Virus record (IMG/VR): IMGVR_UViG_3300042691_013934 | Location: 1-49,718 of that record | Reading direction: 5' to 3' (one strand) | Length of the DNA: 49,718 bases | Source: a virus | Shown here: positions 29,086 to 38,625 of the stretch, in pieces | Layout of the letters: each line of letters starts with the position of its first letter | Position numbering within the stretch: the stretch's first letter is position 1 | The notes under the pieces: model-generated | Seen by the model: the letters and a program-made list of their open reading frames with translations, nothing else | Database searches by the model: none | Told to the model about the DNA's origin: nothing | Program-made: the position numbers and the translations under genes

Positions 29086-29604
29086 TTAGCTCCCACCAAG
29101 GATCAATCCTTCGGTGTTTGGAAGCTGAAATGCACTTGAAGATGCGTACCCCGAATTAAGTGGCTTTGCGGAAGCTGCCGTTGTAAGGGCTGGATTTTTG
29201 GCAGAGTTAACGCCTCCGGCCATATTTGCAGCAGATTTAGGAAGCGTGCTTGAGGCCGCTCCAAGATTTGCCATTCGCGATGCCGCTACAGCATTTGGAT
29301 CATACGCGCCGCCAGTTGCCTGAGATCCGGCAGCGAACGCCTGCTCCTGCTGCTTTTGAAGCGCCTGCGCGTCCTTCATTGCGCCGACCTGCTCAAGCCT
29401 AGACAGATTCTGAGCTGCACTAAATTCGCCCTGCTTTTTCGATAAAGCAGCAGCCTGATCTTGAGCAGTGATCATGGCTTCTTTTTGAGCTTTTTCAGCA
29501 GCGGCTCTGGCATCAGCCTGCTCTTGTTCCATTTGTTCGATCAGCGCAAGAATAGCCGAGTTGTCCGGCGCTGGCATTGTAATTGTGGTTCCTCCTCCGC
29601 CCAT
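29086..29604 (-). CDS. MGG/GGS family protein 1
   Basis: The 172-residue product starts MGGGGTTITMPAPDNSAIL, has a strongly helical glutamine/alanine-rich middle, then GSQATGGAYDPNAVAASRMA, NLGAASSTLPKSAANMAGG, LNSGYASSSAF and the end LPNTEGLILGGS. It carries all family features: MGG start, coiled coil, YDP, NL/IGA, N[TS]G and a GGS end. Position suggests a small internal or ejection protein. Confidence 0.65.
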   Translation of the reverse strand: MGGGGTTITMPAPDNSAILALIEQMEQEQADARAAAEKAQKEAMITAQDQAAALSKKQGEFSAAQNLSRLEQVGAMKDAQALQKQQEQAFAAGSQATGGAYDPNAVAASRMANLGAASSTLPKSAANMAGGVNSAKNPALTTAASAKPLNSGYASSSAFQLPNTEGLILGGS

Positions 29605-29623
29605 AGTTTTAGTCAGTTAGTTG

Positions 29624-30091
29624 TTACTTTACTTTTTTGCCTTGCGAGGCAAATGCACCGCCAATACTTGAAGCGGCTTGTTGGATTCCTTGCGCTAATA
29701 ATTCTGGACGGTTGGATTGAATGTTCCATTGGCGACCAGAATTAAAAACCATTCCGCCCTGAGGACTGGCAGCAGTCATGTTGTTGGCTGGCCTACTCAT
29801 TTGAGACTGTGGCATCTGCATCTGCGGCATGTTTGAAAAAAACGCACGAATTGCATTGGCCTCCTGTTCTTTCTTCAGTCGCTTGTACTCTTCCGATCGA
29901 GGATCGTCAGGGTTTGTGGTGTATGTCCCTTCAGCATCGTGAGCGGATTTTGTTAGATCCTGCTCAGTTGGCTGTGAGTTGTACAAGTCGGCCTCGTACT
30001 GGGCGACTTCGCGAGGAATAGACTCTGGAGAACTCGATTGAATTCCCTGATTCATTTCCGGCATCTGCATTTGTTCAGGTGATCCGCCCAT
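29624..30091 (-). CDS. Small MGG-start virion-module protein
   Basis: The 155-residue product starts MGGSPEQMQMPEMNQGIQSS and is rich in methionine, glutamine and proline (MPQMQMPQSQMSRPANN). Its end, ELLAQGIQQAASSIGGAFAS, is helical and ends with QGKKVK. It shares the MGG start but not the C-terminal GGS module of the following paralogues. It lies just after the ATP pyrophosphatase gene. Function unknown. Confidence 0.6.
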   Translation of the reverse strand: MGGSPEQMQMPEMNQGIQSSSPESIPREVAQYEADLYNSQPTEQDLTKSAHDAEGTYTTNPDDPRSEEYKRLKKEQEANAIRAFFSNMPQMQMPQSQMSRPANNMTAASPQGGMVFNSGRQWNIQSNRPELLAQGIQQAASSIGGAFASQGKKVK

Positions 30092-30099
30092 ATCTTAAA

Positions 30100-30957
30100 T
30101 TATTGTTTTTTTGAAGCTAATTCAACACCGTTTTGCCAGCTTGGCTTTACGCCAACATCTGCAAAAGACAAGTCTTCGTATGTTGCTAAGTGAGAGACAT
30201 TTGTAATAGTAGCCTTTAGCTTTGGGCAATGCACATGTGATGGTGCATGCCGATCGACGCAATTAAGGCAGGTCGGTAAAAAGTCTGCATTTTTGGATTT
30301 GTCGGGCTTGTGCCGCCACTCTCCAAGCGTTTTTTCGTACCGATCAGGATCAGGCATGACGCCCATTTCTTCCAAGTACATGTATACGTCTTCGTCAGTC
30401 CAATCTCGCAGCAAATAGAGACTGACAGGGCAGCCTTCAGCGTATCGGACATCCACCGAAAGCGGCATATGCCCTTTAATTAGGTCTGTATCGCTGCTTT
30501 TTGTGCCGATATGGACGGCGTTCCAAGGCCAGTTAAATGTTCCCGTGGGTCGGCGTAAGTACTCGATGCCACAAAGATACTTTTCGTCTTCTTTTGGGCG
30601 TTCAGTGCCAAGTGACAGCACAACCGACTTTTCACCCCACTGGTAATGCTTCAGCAAATCAAAGCGCATCTCACCAGTCTCAATGTCGAGACCGTCAGAC
30701 AACGAAACTCGGGCTGGAGCGTAGTCAAACACTTCAAGATCCCATTCTTTAATTAGCCGATCTGAGTACTCATAGCGTTCTCTGAATTTAGGTTCTCGAA
30801 ACTGTACAACCGACAGATGAATATCGCACTCAAACTTCAAAAAATAAAGCAGAGCTGTTGAGTCTTTGCCGCCGCTCCACAGCACGACAGAATTCGGCCA
30901 TCTAGCATTCCATGCTAGAGCTTTTTCCTTGGTCTTATTTATCAATACATTGTCCAT
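30100..30957 (-). CDS. PAPS-reductase-family ATP pyrophosphatase
   Basis: The 285-residue product has the PP-loop SGGKDST at about residues 29-35 after a VVLWS strand, then a FREPKFRERYEYSDRLIKEW segment and a C-terminal LPTCLNCVDRHAPSHVHCP cysteine/histidine cluster that may bind metal. This is the PAPS reductase/DndC-like branch of ATP pyrophosphatases, which activate a substrate by adenylation; sulfate reduction, DNA phosphorothioation and base modification are all known in the superfamily. No dnd or queuosine genes accompany it. It sits inside the virion module, with TAATATG linking it to the gene upstream. Confidence 0.8.
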   Translation of the reverse strand: MDNVLINKTKEKALAWNARWPNSVVLWSGGKDSTALLYFLKFECDIHLSVVQFREPKFRERYEYSDRLIKEWDLEVFDYAPARVSLSDGLDIETGEMRFDLLKHYQWGEKSVVLSLGTERPKEDEKYLCGIEYLRRPTGTFNWPWNAVHIGTKSSDTDLIKGHMPLSVDVRYAEGCPVSLYLLRDWTDEDVYMYLEEMGVMPDPDRYEKTLGEWRHKPDKSKNADFLPTCLNCVDRHAPSHVHCPKLKATITNVSHLATYEDLSFADVGVKPSWQNGVELASKKQ

Positions 30958-30958
30958 A

Positions 30959-31768
30959 TTAGAAGATGATCAATCCGCCAGCCACAGCTCCGCCAGCGCC
31001 AATCATTGCTCCGGTCATTGCATTCTTGGATGCGTTGTTCTGTGCGTTTGCGTCCATCATTGCTTGCTGTTGGTTTTGTTGAGCAGCCTGATGAGCGTTA
31101 ATAAACTGACTGTTGGATGCCATGATCTGGTTAATCCAATCTGTGGTCGATTGCGCGTTGCCTGCGGCCATGTTGAGCATGTTTTTTGGCATCTCTGCAC
31201 GTTGCTGCATGCCAGCGGCCTTAACTGCCTGTTCTGTGCCAAGAATCGAAGCAGGATCGAGTCCGGCTTGAGGCGCGGCATTTTGCGCCAGATAAGCGCC
31301 CATTGCAGCTTGCTGGTTGCGTCGGAACGCCTGCCCTTCTGCGGTAGCAGCATCGAAGTAGCCAGATTTGCCAACAGTAGAGTCCTGAAGGCCCGTGCCG
31401 AGCATTTTCATCAAGCCTTGGCGCTTGCCCCAGTCTTGCATGTGCTTTTCCCAAGCCCCTGGCGACGTATCTTCCTGCAACATCTTCGGCAGTTGTTTCC
31501 GCATTTCAGCGGCTGCCGGATTGTTTTGAGCCTCAAGCTGTGCTGACTTGAACGAATTCAGGGCCGCAATCTGCTCGGCCTTTGCCTGCGTGCCGTCTTT
31601 GCCCCAGATGTCTTCCGTCCACGATTCAACTGGAAGCTCGGATGCATACTTGAGCAGCCTGTTTTGGTTTTCGAGCGCAGTTTGTCCAGCGCCCATCTGC
31701 ATCTTGATTTGAGCAATTCCGAGCGTCGGATCTGGAGGTGGTGGTACTAGAGTTGTTGAGCCGCCCAT
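30959..31768 (-). CDS. Internal virion protein candidate with C-terminal hydrophobic segment
   Basis: The 269-residue product starts MGGSTTLVPPPPDPTLGIAQ, is helical and rich in alanine, glutamine and methionine, and ends in GAMIGAGGAVAGGLIIF, a glycine-rich hydrophobic segment that could insert in a membrane. MGG-proline starts and this composition are common in podovirus ejection proteins. It lies between the nozzle-like gene group and the ATP pyrophosphatase. Role inferred from position and composition. Confidence 0.6.
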   Translation of the reverse strand: MGGSTTLVPPPPDPTLGIAQIKMQMGAGQTALENQNRLLKYASELPVESWTEDIWGKDGTQAKAEQIAALNSFKSAQLEAQNNPAAAEMRKQLPKMLQEDTSPGAWEKHMQDWGKRQGLMKMLGTGLQDSTVGKSGYFDAATAEGQAFRRNQQAAMGAYLAQNAAPQAGLDPASILGTEQAVKAAGMQQRAEMPKNMLNMAAGNAQSTTDWINQIMASNSQFINAHQAAQQNQQQAMMDANAQNNASKNAMTGAMIGAGGAVAGGLIIF

Positions 31769-31772
31769 AATG

Positions 31773-32168
31773 TTATTTTGGTAAGTAAAGTTCTCGGTTC
31801 ATACGAACCAACCCGAGCTTGTTCATCACTGCCTCTGAGAATGGAAGATCCTCACCAGTTGCAGTCTTGTTATTAAGAGGCACACCAATGCCGCCAGGCT
31901 TACCAGCGAGTTGCGTATGGGTTTTCCAATCCGACATTACCTGAATTACATCACGCGGATTGGTAAATTTCGGGTGAAAGGCCGGATAAACAATCGGCAA
32001 AAAAACATGATCGGAATACCCAAACAGAACATCGCCTTTGTAATGGGCATATACGTTTGTGTGCGCCGCCGGAGCAATACAGTGATCGAACGAGGCAGCA
32101 AATGTCTGCAAACGCTGAAATTCTTCAGTGTTCGGAGCAACAAAACGATAATCGATAGATGTTCTCAT
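31773..32168 (-). CDS. Hypothetical virion-module protein, possible degenerate acetyltransferase fold
   Basis: The 131-residue product reads MRTSIDYRFVAPNTEEFQRL, then CIAPAAHTNVYAHYKGDVLF, HPKFTNPRDVIQVMSDWK and ends SEAVMNKLGLVRMNRELYLP. The VLFGYSDHVFLPIVYPAF strands followed by a helix and a LGLVRMN strand resemble a GNAT-like layout, but no acetyl-CoA P-loop is visible. T7-like phages carry a small protein of unknown fold at about this position. Function unassigned. Confidence 0.55.
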   Translation of the reverse strand: MRTSIDYRFVAPNTEEFQRLQTFAASFDHCIAPAAHTNVYAHYKGDVLFGYSDHVFLPIVYPAFHPKFTNPRDVIQVMSDWKTHTQLAGKPGGIGVPLNNKTATGEDLPFSEAVMNKLGLVRMNRELYLPK

Positions 32169-32410
32169 GTCCCAAATGATACCGTAATTTCATTTTTTAT
32201 GGGAGTCTTAACTTTAAACGCCTCCTGCTCGATGATCTCAAAGCGCGTGTTGCTATTCCCGCAAACAACGCACGGCAGGCATTCAGCATCGAGTTGAGTT
32301 CTGATGGGGATGCTGCTGTACAGCGGTATGGTTCCATCGTTTCCAAACGGGCTTACATACAAGCTCGGAAACAAGGTCACTCTACCTGAGATTTCAGAAA
32401 TGTCTGGCAT
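32165..32410 (-). CDS. Small virion-module protein with cysteine motif
   Basis: The 81-residue product has a beta-rich N-terminus (MPDISEISGRVTLFPSLYVS), a CLPCVVC cluster and an EIIEQEAFKVKTPIKNE segment. It starts four bases after the stop of the nozzle-like gene and overlaps the next gene by four. The cysteines could bind metal or form disulfides. Unknown family. Confidence 0.6.
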   Translation of the reverse strand: MPDISEISGRVTLFPSLYVSPFGNDGTIPLYSSIPIRTQLDAECLPCVVCGNSNTRFEIIEQEAFKVKTPIKNEITVSFGT

Positions 32411-32413
32411 CGT

Positions 32414-34540
32414 TTAGCAAGGGTTGATTTTTCTGTACTGCGTTGCGGCATTGCTGGCCTGTTGCGTTGCCAATGCAGCAGCCTGAGTATCGGCGTCCTC
32501 TTGACTGACCTGCGAAACATACGTTGCCGTGGCCGTAGCCGAAACAGCCACAACAGCAGTCTGACACGAAAGCCTAACGGTTCTCGTCTGAGTACTTGAC
32601 CACGATGAAAGTGTAAATGATGCGTTTTCCTTCGATGGCTGCGGTAAATCCACAGTAATTGTTGTGCCATCTTCACCCACAACGCAGTACTGAGATTCAG
32701 GCCGCTGATTTGATCCAACGCTTTTTTCAGACCACGGATCTTGGAACATTCGCACAGACTCGATGCCCAAAGATCCACACCACTCAATCAAAAAAGAAAA
32801 AGCCTTTGAAACATCCAGCGATAAAGCGGATTCGCAGCTATTTAGATTCGGTCTGGTTACGTTTTCGGTGATAAGTCGTCTTGTTTGCGTTTGAAGGAAC
32901 CCAAGATTGCCAATCTCTTTTGCGTACTTTGTCGTGTTAAATTGGTAGTCCTCAACAGCAGCAAGAAGCCTTGTGTTTAGAATCTCCTGATACGTTCCTT
33001 TTGTGCCTCGATAGGATACCTTGACATCAACAGTTCCAGAAATCTCGGAACAATCCAGTTCGCCATAAGCAAGCTGTTTCAAGTCCATCGAGTCGCCAAG
33101 CAATCCAGTTTCCATTTGGCAATAGATTCGCTGAATAACGTCTGTTGCCTTGTCGGATTCAATGTGCAGATAGGTGTCGTACCTTTCTGGAGTAAACGCT
33201 TCCCACAGATGGTTGTGAGAGCCGTCGTTTGTAGAGGCGTAATCGACTGAAAATGCAAATACTCGCGGCTGGTTTTCGATTACACCAGTTGTCCATTCAA
33301 TAGGCCGAATTCCAGTCCATACACCAGCCCACGCAGGCGATCTGGACTGGTTCCATTCACTTGCCGGAGCATAATCCAGCACCATTGTGGCAGAGTTAAT
33401 TGGCTCAAGGTAAGGAATGGAACAAAGCAGATAGTTTTCAAACGAAACAGAGCAGATGTTGTGGATGTCTGAACTCATTAGGCGCTTGGCTTTTGCCATT
33501 TCGACATCTTTGTACAGCACCTGCGACGACAGATACGACGCAGCAGCAACGTCAGCCGAAATTAGGCCACCTTGACTGTACCACCACATCATCCCCGCCT
33601 GAAAACAAATCGATTTTCCAGATATGCAGCCGATCGTTGGATAGAGCGTGTTTTGAAAATTGCTTGTAGAGGCCCACTGAGTTCGATCCAGAATCCCTGA
33701 CGCCAAAGAATACGTTGCGCGGTCGCTGAATACGTACAGCCTGGTGTCATTGTTCTGACCGACGTAGTCCATGATGCAGGTCACGGGCCTGGGGACGCTG
33801 AAGTCACCCCTGCCACTTCCGCTTTTACGCTCTTCCCAGCCAAGTGGATTACCGAGATCAGATGCTTGAATGACGTTTCCGGTTGCAACCCAAAGACGGC
33901 TTCCTGAAAAGGCCATCCAATAACCGATTGGCATTTCCTCTGAATGCGCTCCAGTCGAATTAGAGCCATCCCAGTACGCTGGCTGGTTAATGCCATCTTG
34001 GACGATTACCATACGATGCGAGGGCGTTACCGTAACGTCGCCGGACACGTTGATGGTAGCATTTTGAGTGGCAGTCGAAAAGTTTACCCGACTTACGTCT
34101 GGATCAAGATCAATGCCAGTTAACAGCCACTTATTCCAGTCGGACGGCTGCTCAAATGGGTGCGGCAAAAAGTACACCTTGCCGTCCACTGCAAAGACCA
34201 TGTAAGTCAGCTCAAATTCGTTCGATGCAGTGCCATCGTAATTGTAAATGCTGGCCTTCTTGTAAATATCAACACCATCCAGAGTTGTTGTGAATGAAGC
34301 GGCAGAAAACTGCTTGTTCGCGTTAAAAAGTAGTCCTCCTTGAAGATTTCCTTTAGGAAGCGACAACTTCATTTTGAAGCCTGGCCGAGTCTGCGCGATG
34401 CCACCTCTGATTTGGATGTTTACACCCCACTTGAATTGATCCTCCGGCAGCGTCCAAGGATTCCGCACAGAGTTAACTCCGTGAATCCATCCAGCAGACG
34501 CCTTTTGCTGACGCCCAGAAGTGATTTGAGGACTTTTCAT
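32414..34540 (-). CDS. Tail nozzle-like protein (tail tubular protein B / P22 gp10 type)
   Basis: The 708-residue product starts with a GGIAQTRPGFKMK segment typical of these proteins and continues as repeated beta-strands with W and Y spacing consistent with a beta-propeller (VVQDGINQPAYWDGS, RLYVFSDRATYSLASG, GCISGKSICFQAG). Those phrases recall phage nozzle or packaged-DNA-stabilising proteins. The last 40 residues (TATYVSQVSQEDADTQAAAL) look like a separate DUF5977-like tail. It directly follows the adaptor-like gene, the normal order in podoviruses. Assignment is by recall and context. Confidence 0.65.
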   Translation of the reverse strand: MKSPQITSGRQQKASAGWIHGVNSVRNPWTLPEDQFKWGVNIQIRGGIAQTRPGFKMKLSLPKGNLQGGLLFNANKQFSAASFTTTLDGVDIYKKASIYNYDGTASNEFELTYMVFAVDGKVYFLPHPFEQPSDWNKWLLTGIDLDPDVSRVNFSTATQNATINVSGDVTVTPSHRMVIVQDGINQPAYWDGSNSTGAHSEEMPIGYWMAFSGSRLWVATGNVIQASDLGNPLGWEERKSGSGRGDFSVPRPVTCIMDYVGQNNDTRLYVFSDRATYSLASGILDRTQWASTSNFQNTLYPTIGCISGKSICFQAGMMWWYSQGGLISADVAAASYLSSQVLYKDVEMAKAKRLMSSDIHNICSVSFENYLLCSIPYLEPINSATMVLDYAPASEWNQSRSPAWAGVWTGIRPIEWTTGVIENQPRVFAFSVDYASTNDGSHNHLWEAFTPERYDTYLHIESDKATDVIQRIYCQMETGLLGDSMDLKQLAYGELDCSEISGTVDVKVSYRGTKGTYQEILNTRLLAAVEDYQFNTTKYAKEIGNLGFLQTQTRRLITENVTRPNLNSCESALSLDVSKAFSFLIEWCGSLGIESVRMFQDPWSEKSVGSNQRPESQYCVVGEDGTTITVDLPQPSKENASFTLSSWSSTQTRTVRLSCQTAVVAVSATATATYVSQVSQEDADTQAAALATQQASNAATQYRKINPC

Positions 34541-34542
34541 TG

Positions 34543-37500
34543 CTAGAACATCACGAAGTCTGTGCCGTCACCGTATGTGAGGTTATTGATCTGTGGAGGG
34601 GCCATAGCATGTCCGTCCATTGAATCGTTTTGATTTTTTAAATACGCATACGCGGTTGCCCAGTAGCGTTGCGCCTGTTCAGCAAAGTCCTTGTCTTCCA
34701 AATCAACAGCGTGCAGTGCCGCAAGGATTGCCCGTGAGTTTTCGAGCGGAATGTAGTCGTAAACGGACGTTATGTTCGGGCTTGCGACTCGATATGCAAT
34801 GCGAGCCCACGCGCACGGCTTTCCAATGCGAATGCGGCGGTACTTTGGATTAGTTTCGCTCGGGTGATACTGGCCAATCAGCGTCATGTCATTGCTGCGA
34901 CCGTAGTCGAATGCATACAAGCTAATGTAGCCGACGCTCTCAGGCTTCTCGATGTGGCTGATTGTTTTAATCAGTGTTGGGCTCAATATTGAGTCACCAA
35001 AAAACGTACTGGTGATTGTTTTTCCAATGTTAACAAAGCTGATTCGACCAGCCGTGCTGGACAGGTTTAACGCCTGCGCTCTTGTTGTGTACAACTCAAA
35101 GGTACTGCCAGTTATGTCACGGACGTAGTAATAGTACTGAGTTGATGACGTTGATTCTTGAAGTCCAATTGGAAGTGTATCTCCGTCTGCGTTGCGTACC
35201 TGAATTGCAGTTCCAGTGTCCCAAGTTAGCTGATCTGCAATAATTGTGGTGGATTGTTTTGGAGTAAATGTCCTCGAAATCACCATCTGCATCAACCCTA
35301 CCGCAAGCGTTGGAATGCTTCCGTTAACAAATAAAATCGGAGTTCCGTCCGTTGTTGTAAGACTAAATTTATCTCCAGCAAGTACGAGCTTGTAGTCTGT
35401 GCCGGAAACCAATGGAAACGGTAAAGATCCACTTGCCGTAAAGCGAACAAGCATTCCGTTTGTCAGGTAGTCTACAGTGTCTGGGTAAATGTAATTATTG
35501 TACGCTTTTGCGTAAGCAGTCCGGCGTATTGCATAATATGCCTGTCCAGTTCCAAGATTAACTACTGATATTTTTGTGCCACCACCAGCGGTAGTAATTG
35601 CGTTCAACCAAAGTTCCGCTGTGTTTTCTGAGATCTTGTTTATGTAAATGTTTGAAGTTGTATCCGTAACAACAGGGCTCGTTATGGGAAGAATATAATC
35701 AGTTCCTAAAAACACTTTCTGACCGCTTGTTATACCGCTAAAGTTTCCATTCCAGTATCCGGTAAATCCAGTTCCGAAAGTTCTAGAAAGAACCAAATAC
35801 AAGTTTCCGCTTCCAGATGAAGTGATGTTAACATCAGAAAAATCCAAATTCTTTAATGTAAACGAACTTCCAGAGGATGGGTTTTCTGCTCGGTACGTTG
35901 CGCCTTGAACAAGCGGTGAAGGAAGTGTTCCGGTAGATGCAAACTGCACAAATACACCTGTAGAAGGAATCACTGTAACGGTAGGCGCAGACGTGTATCC
36001 AGTTCCAGCCGTGATTGGAGTGATGCCAGTTACAACTCGGGTATATGTAAAAGAAAATGTAGCCGCAGTAGTTGGAGTTGGGATGATTGTGATGACTGGA
36101 TTTGAATATCCAGATCCTGCTGATGTGATTGTAATGGACTGAAGAACACCACCAGATGTCACTCCAGTTGCAGTAGCTCCCGTTCCTGTGCCGCCACCAC
36201 TATCTGCAATGGAAACGCTAATTGTTGCCGCAAACCCTGATCCTCCAGTAAGCACCGAAACAGCGCCAATACCACGAGTGTTCGTGACAGTAACAGCAGT
36301 TGCTCCAGATCCACCACCTCCAGTAATGAACACTGCTGGGTCAGCGTTGTATCCAGAACCACCAGCAAGAACGGTGTAATTATTGAGGAAAGATGTTGTG
36401 ATTCCAACTTCTCCAGTTGCCCCTGTTCCACCTGTGATTGATACGCGAGGCGGATACAGATATCCAGACCCAGAACTAACAATAGTAAGCGCAGAAACAC
36501 CGCCTGTTCCACTGTTTACGTTAACGTCAAGCCGTCCACCGCTCCCTCGTGGAAGAATTGTGAATGATGAAATGTAGTAACTTGTAGTGCTTCCAGAAAC
36601 CAAAGACAGCACCGGAGAAGCAATTGCGCTTACGCCTCCAGCATTTAGGCCACCTGAAATTAAAACAGTTGGTGGATTTAATGGAGAATAACCAGCGCCT
36701 GCACGGGTGTTTGGCTGGCCACTCACCAATGGAATTACAATGCTTGCGATGTATTTTTTCCCTGTAGCAGCATCTGTCGCCAGCGTAATATCAGACGCAA
36801 TTACAGTTGCTGGATTTGTTGGGTTTCCGCCAACAATAGTTACTGTTGGAGCTGTGGAGTAATCATATCCACCAGCGTCATTAAGTGTGGCGGCTGCTGT
36901 AGATGCACTGTATGTAGACCCTGCCGAAACAACGGTTGCGCTGGTAATGATACCAGATGGAAATGCTTGTACTGAAGCGCCACTTCCAGAAGCAGTTGAA
37001 AGATTAAAATTGCTAACTGAAATGTTGTTTTGCGTTCCGCCGGATGCAGTCGCATCAAGAAGTTTTGCAACTGAGTTTTGTCCGCTTCCTGTTGTGATGA
37101 AATTGATAGGATTTAACCCTGCAACTGCATCGCTGTAGTTGAGGTGTAGCGTAATTGCATTCGGGTCTCCTGTTACTTGTCCGACGTAGTAATTCTGGCC
37201 AGCAATGATTGGCTGCGGCAACGTGCCACCATTGGTGTAGCACTGAACTACATCTCCAGCAGAAAAGTTTGGTGAAAGCGTGAATGTCAGCTTTGTTTGT
37301 GGCTCGATTGGCTTCCGAAAATTAACTGCAAATTGACCACTGTTCCCAGACAACAACACAGGATTTGTGTTGTTTGTTGCGTCTGCAATTGACTCGTAGA
37401 CCTGATATATCTTGTCTTCAACGCGCTGCGTAAAGTAGGTGAGCTTTTCGGCAAGCGGAGTAGGCAATACCTTTGCGCCTAAAGTAAATGAGAATGTAGC

Positions 37501-38613
37501 AACTGTAGCGCCTGTTCCGGTTGGCGCAGGCAACACTGTGATGTAGGGATCTATGTAATTAGACCCGTTTGTTATCATTGTGACTGCCGTGATTTTCCCA
37601 GAAGAAATAGTCAAACTGCAAGTGGCTCCAGATCCGCCTCCACCAGCGTCTGTAATTGTGGCAGTGGCATTTGATGCATACCCAAGACCTTGGTTAATAA
37701 CGGAAATTGCAAGAATATTAGACGTACCATTGAAAGTGATCTCGTTTGGAGAATCGAGCGCCATTGGAGGCTCAAGATTGGTTTCAAGAACCGTAAACAG
37801 ATTTGCATTGCGAGTATCCACTAAGTTGACTGAAGTGGTATTTGCAATGCTGTCGAAGTTAAGGGCGTTGATGTCGTTCTGGGCGTCTAACGGAGACTCA
37901 TGCAGGTTGACTGTATTATCGTCAATTTTGCCGACGTAATAGGTGGTGCCAGCAGTCAACGGCGAAGGAACCGTTCCGACGTTTGCGTTCAACACTACAG
38001 GCTGCCCAGACAGGAATTGATGAATTGATGCGCTGATCAAATCAGACAACGGCGATACCTTTAGCGATCGTGTCTCGATCGTGGCCCCGTCTGGAGCAAT
38101 GGTTCCGTAAGGGAAGTCTTTTTGAGCGTGAACCGGAACAAGCAAGCCATCCACAAGCGTGCCATCTTCAAGCTGCGTCCGAAGCTCGCGATTGTTTGAG
38201 TCGGTGCCGATCACCCGCAAGCGCAATCCAGCGTCCGTCTCATGCTCAGAAATTGCTACTAACTCAGACGGCTGTGTAATCTCCATCTGAGTCGCCACCA
38301 TGCCTCGATCGTCCCAAGCCCACTGCACATTGTTGTACATGCCCCCTTTGTTGACATGGTACTGGAACAGGCGGTTTCTAAAATAGGTTGGAGAACCGTC
38401 CACGTTGACCGCCAGAGGTACTTCTACGTTCCTCGGCAGCGTAACGGTTACTCCATCCCATCCGGTGCAAACATCGACTTCGGAAATCGCATGAAAATGG
38501 TGTCCTGACTCCATGAGAGTCTGCACCGCTTGCGTCAGCTTGCGATAAACCTTAGCGAAGTCGGTAGTCGCTAGGACTTCCGACGCCTCTTCAATGATTT
38601 GCGAGACGAACAT
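34543..38613 (-). CDS. Adaptor-like structural protein with a large beta-repeat insertion
   Basis: The 1356-residue product has an N-terminal part of about 200 residues (MFVSQIIEEASEVLATTDFA, helical, then GWDGVTVTLPRNVEVPLAVN) and a C-terminal part from about 1205 (YRRIRIGKPCAWARIAYR, then a helical end) that together resemble T7 gp11/P22 gp4-type head-tail adaptors. Between them lie about 1000 residues of beta repeats of two types: TGTLPSPL..GTTYYV modules and GGSGY..P.V.I.GGGGSGATA modules. The ends make it the adaptor; the middle probably decorates the tail. Both readings are inference. Confidence 0.6.
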   Translation of the reverse strand: MFVSQIIEEASEVLATTDFAKVYRKLTQAVQTLMESGHHFHAISEVDVCTGWDGVTVTLPRNVEVPLAVNVDGSPTYFRNRLFQYHVNKGGMYNNVQWAWDDRGMVATQMEITQPSELVAISEHETDAGLRLRVIGTDSNNRELRTQLEDGTLVDGLLVPVHAQKDFPYGTIAPDGATIETRSLKVSPLSDLISASIHQFLSGQPVVLNANVGTVPSPLTAGTTYYVGKIDDNTVNLHESPLDAQNDINALNFDSIANTTSVNLVDTRNANLFTVLETNLEPPMALDSPNEITFNGTSNILAISVINQGLGYASNATATITDAGGGGSGATCSLTISSGKITAVTMITNGSNYIDPYITVLPAPTGTGATVATFSFTLGAKVLPTPLAEKLTYFTQRVEDKIYQVYESIADATNNTNPVLLSGNSGQFAVNFRKPIEPQTKLTFTLSPNFSAGDVVQCYTNGGTLPQPIIAGQNYYVGQVTGDPNAITLHLNYSDAVAGLNPINFITTGSGQNSVAKLLDATASGGTQNNISVSNFNLSTASGSGASVQAFPSGIITSATVVSAGSTYSASTAAATLNDAGGYDYSTAPTVTIVGGNPTNPATVIASDITLATDAATGKKYIASIVIPLVSGQPNTRAGAGYSPLNPPTVLISGGLNAGGVSAIASPVLSLVSGSTTSYYISSFTILPRGSGGRLDVNVNSGTGGVSALTIVSSGSGYLYPPRVSITGGTGATGEVGITTSFLNNYTVLAGGSGYNADPAVFITGGGGSGATAVTVTNTRGIGAVSVLTGGSGFAATISVSIADSGGGTGTGATATGVTSGGVLQSITITSAGSGYSNPVITIIPTPTTAATFSFTYTRVVTGITPITAGTGYTSAPTVTVIPSTGVFVQFASTGTLPSPLVQGATYRAENPSSGSSFTLKNLDFSDVNITSSGSGNLYLVLSRTFGTGFTGYWNGNFSGITSGQKVFLGTDYILPITSPVVTDTTSNIYINKISENTAELWLNAITTAGGGTKISVVNLGTGQAYYAIRRTAYAKAYNNYIYPDTVDYLTNGMLVRFTASGSLPFPLVSGTDYKLVLAGDKFSLTTTDGTPILFVNGSIPTLAVGLMQMVISRTFTPKQSTTIIADQLTWDTGTAIQVRNADGDTLPIGLQESTSSTQYYYYVRDITGSTFELYTTRAQALNLSSTAGRISFVNIGKTITSTFFGDSILSPTLIKTISHIEKPESVGYISLYAFDYGRSNDMTLIGQYHPSETNPKYRRIRIGKPCAWARIAYRVASPNITSVYDYIPLENSRAILAALHAVDLEDKDFAEQAQRYWATAYAYLKNQNDSMDGHAMAPPQINNLTYGDGTDFVMF

Positions 38614-38625
38614 GTCTTTAGGCTA

